Origin: Lachnospiraceae bacterium
GTDB taxonomy: Bacteria > Bacillota > Clostridia > Lachnospirales > Lachnospiraceae
Assembly (NCBI GenBank): GCA_910575835.1
Contig: CAJTGB010000017.1
Location: 1-64,000, forward strand
Length of the DNA stretch: 64,000 nucleotides
Reading direction: 5' to 3'
The notes beneath the pieces are model-generated. The model saw nothing but the letters and a program-made list of their open reading frames with translations. It did no database searches and was not told the DNA's origin. How positions within the stretch are numbered: the first letter of the stretch is position 1; the number at the start of each line of letters is the position of its first letter. Both the position numbers and the translations under genes were made by a program. Below, piece by piece: positions 62,810 to 64,000 of the stretch.

Positions 62810-62820
62810 GGAGAATCCAT

Positions 62821-63453
62821 ATGGCATTTGATTACAAAAAAGAATACAAAGAATTCTACCTGCCAAAGAACAAGCCGGGGATCGTAACGATTCCGCCCAT
62901 GAACTTCATCGCAGTGCGCGGAACAGGCGATCCTAACGTAGAAGACGGAGCATACAAGCAGTCCATCGGCCTGCTCTACAAAATCGCATTCACCATAAAG
63001 ATGAGCAAACGGGGCAGCCGTCAGATCGAGGGGTATTTCGATTACGTGGTGCCTCCGCTTGAAGGCCTCTGGTGGCAGCCGGACACGAAAGGCATTGACT
63101 ATTCCAGGAAGGAAGACTTCGAATGGATCTCCATGATACGCCTGCCGGAGTTTGTCACAGAGAAGGACTTCGAATGGGCAGTCGGCGAGGCGTCCGCCAA
63201 GAAACAGACCGATTCTTCCCAAGCAGAATTCCTTACTTATGATGAAGGATTATGCGTACAGTGTATGCACATCGGCCCTTACGACGACGAACCGGCAACC
63301 GTAGACGCTATGGACGCCTTCGCGAAGGCCCAGGGGTATGTACCGGATATGGGCGGCTTCCGCCGCCACCACGAGATATATCTGAGCGATGCACGCAGAT
63401 GCAGGCCGCAGAACCTCAAAACCGTGATCCGGCACCCTATCAAGCCTGCTTAA
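62821..63453 (+). CDS. GyrI-like small-molecule-binding domain protein
   Basis: 210 residues. Motif IGLLYKIAFTIKMSKRG, YFDYVVPPLEGLWWQPDTKG and the C-terminal RRHHEIYLSDARRCRPQNLKTVIRHPI are characteristic of the GyrI-like small-molecule-binding (YjdF/TfuA-like) family common in Clostridia. The SD AAGGAG precedes the ATG at 62821. Its last 14 bases overlap the convergent LysR gene. Exact ligand unknown. Confidence 0.85.
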   Translation: MAFDYKKEYKEFYLPKNKPGIVTIPPMNFIAVRGTGDPNVEDGAYKQSIGLLYKIAFTIKMSKRGSRQIEGYFDYVVPPLEGLWWQPDTKGIDYSRKEDFEWISMIRLPEFVTEKDFEWAVGEASAKKQTDSSQAEFLTYDEGLCVQCMHIGPYDDEPATVDAMDAFAKAQGYVPDMGGFRRHHEIYLSDARRCRPQNLKTVIRHPIKPA

Positions 63454-64000
63454 TACCCGTCTCCTCCGTAAAGGATAAGAACTTTAACACGGCCGGCGAT
63501 AGCTGCTTCCCCGGCAGATGGGCAACCCCCAGCACACGGGAGTAATGTTCGCTGAAAGAACGCACGCAGACGTCAAACGGTGCGTTCTGCAGAAGCAGCT
63601 TTGGCAGGATCGTTATGCCGAATCCCTTTTCAACCATTTTCAAGGCGGCAAAATCCTCCATCACCTGATAGCGGATCCTTGGCTGAATCCCGTTCATCTC
63701 GAATATCTTACCGGTCTCATAATCCAGGCGGTCGCTGGTCAGTATAAAATCCTTCTTATCCACGTCCGATAAGGTAACCTCCGTCTTTTCTGCAAGCGGA
63801 TGTCCGTTGGGCGTTACCAGCATAAGCTCGTCGTCTCCCAGCGGTATGAACGGATAATCAGGAACCGAATAACGGGAAACAAAGATACAGTCAAGCTTAT
63901 CATTCTTAAGCTTCTCGATCAGAGGACGAAATCCCTCTATACACAATTCAAAAGTGATCTTCGGGTAAGCTTCTGCAAAATCCCGCAGGATATCCGGCAG
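63440..64000 (-). CDS. LysR-family regulator, C-terminal substrate-binding part (cut by window edge)
   Basis: The frame is open from the window edge, reading LPDILRDFAEAYPKITFEL and then CIEGFRPLIEKLKNDKLDCIF, the start of the periplasmic-binding-like domain of LysR regulators, to the stop at 63440. Further hallmarks are LMLVTPNGHPLAEK, ALKMVEKGFGITILPKLLL and the closing VLKFLSF. The HTH half lies outside. Convergent with the GyrI-like gene. Confidence 0.88.
   Translation of the reverse strand: MPDILRDFAEAYPKITFELCIEGFRPLIEKLKNDKLDCIFVSRYSVPDYPFIPLGDDELMLVTPNGHPLAEKTEVTLSDVDKKDFILTSDRLDYETGKIFEMNGIQPRIRYQVMEDFAALKMVEKGFGITILPKLLLQNAPFDVCVRSFSEHYSRVLGVAHLPGKQLSPAVLKFLSFTEETGIKQA

Overview
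The window looks like a chromosomal segment of an anaerobic, endospore-forming Firmicute, most likely a Lachnospiraceae member (Clostridium cluster XIVa, Dorea / Clostridium scindens-like). The reasons are SpoVB-like and SpoIIM-like proteins, an iscR-nifS-nifU-mnmA sulfur cluster, FchA beside FolD and GlyA, several Bce/FtsX ABC transporters with two-component systems, strong AGGAGG ribosome binding sites and moderate GC. The genus is inferred from overall protein character, not from a search.

Layout. 1-3.5 kb: 3' end of an IS110-family transposase, then an AT-rich minus-strand cassette encoding an HTH protein, a beta-CASP metallo-beta-lactamase and a PD-(D/E)XK-like protein. This is the best candidate here for an undescribed accessory (possibly defence) system. 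3.8-8.5 kb: BceRS-BceAB-type antimicrobial peptide module. 8.6-19.2 kb: glycolytic genes gpmI, tpiA, pgk and gap, interrupted by a noncanonical GrpE/Hsp70/J-like chaperone operon whose J domain lacks the HPD motif. 19.4-22 kb: a broken aquaporin gene and a LytTR/GHKL two-component system. 22-29.8 kb: an orphan molybdopterin oxidoreductase, an XRE regulator with a methyltransferase, a PHP phosphatase, and the mnmA-nifU-nifS-iscR cluster with a visible promoter and operator. 30-33.4 kb: SpoVB-like flippase, an ATLF-type metalloprotease, SpoIIM-like protein and a Nudix hydrolase. 33.4-37.8 kb: AgcS, FolD, FchA and GlyA, a serine/glycine one-carbon set in which FolD has lost its two cyclohydrolase residues, so FchA probably supplies that step.

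37.9-48 kb: XRE-DUF3169 pair with a twin operator, a MATE pump, then a long plus-strand operon (ABC-2 trio, OmpR-type regulator, sensor kinase, MacB-like ATPase and FtsX permease). 48-50.1 kb: ECF-like sigma factor, RsgI-like anti-sigma protein and a secreted repeat- and His-rich protein. 50.3-54.4 kb: AraC regulator, an MFS remnant, a perfect 162-bp tandem duplication and a second ABC-2 trio paralogous to the first. 54.6-56.2 kb: a protein built almost entirely of heptad repeats. 56.4-59.9 kb: GlnK/GlnL-like two-component system followed by a nested hairpin and a stand-alone PTS EIIC-like membrane protein. 59.9-64 kb: MFS exporter, WYL regulator, two GyrI-like proteins and the 3' part of a LysR regulator.

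No tRNA, rRNA or CRISPR array was seen. Where a ribosome binding site clearly favours an internal start, that start was used; these cases are stated in the entries.
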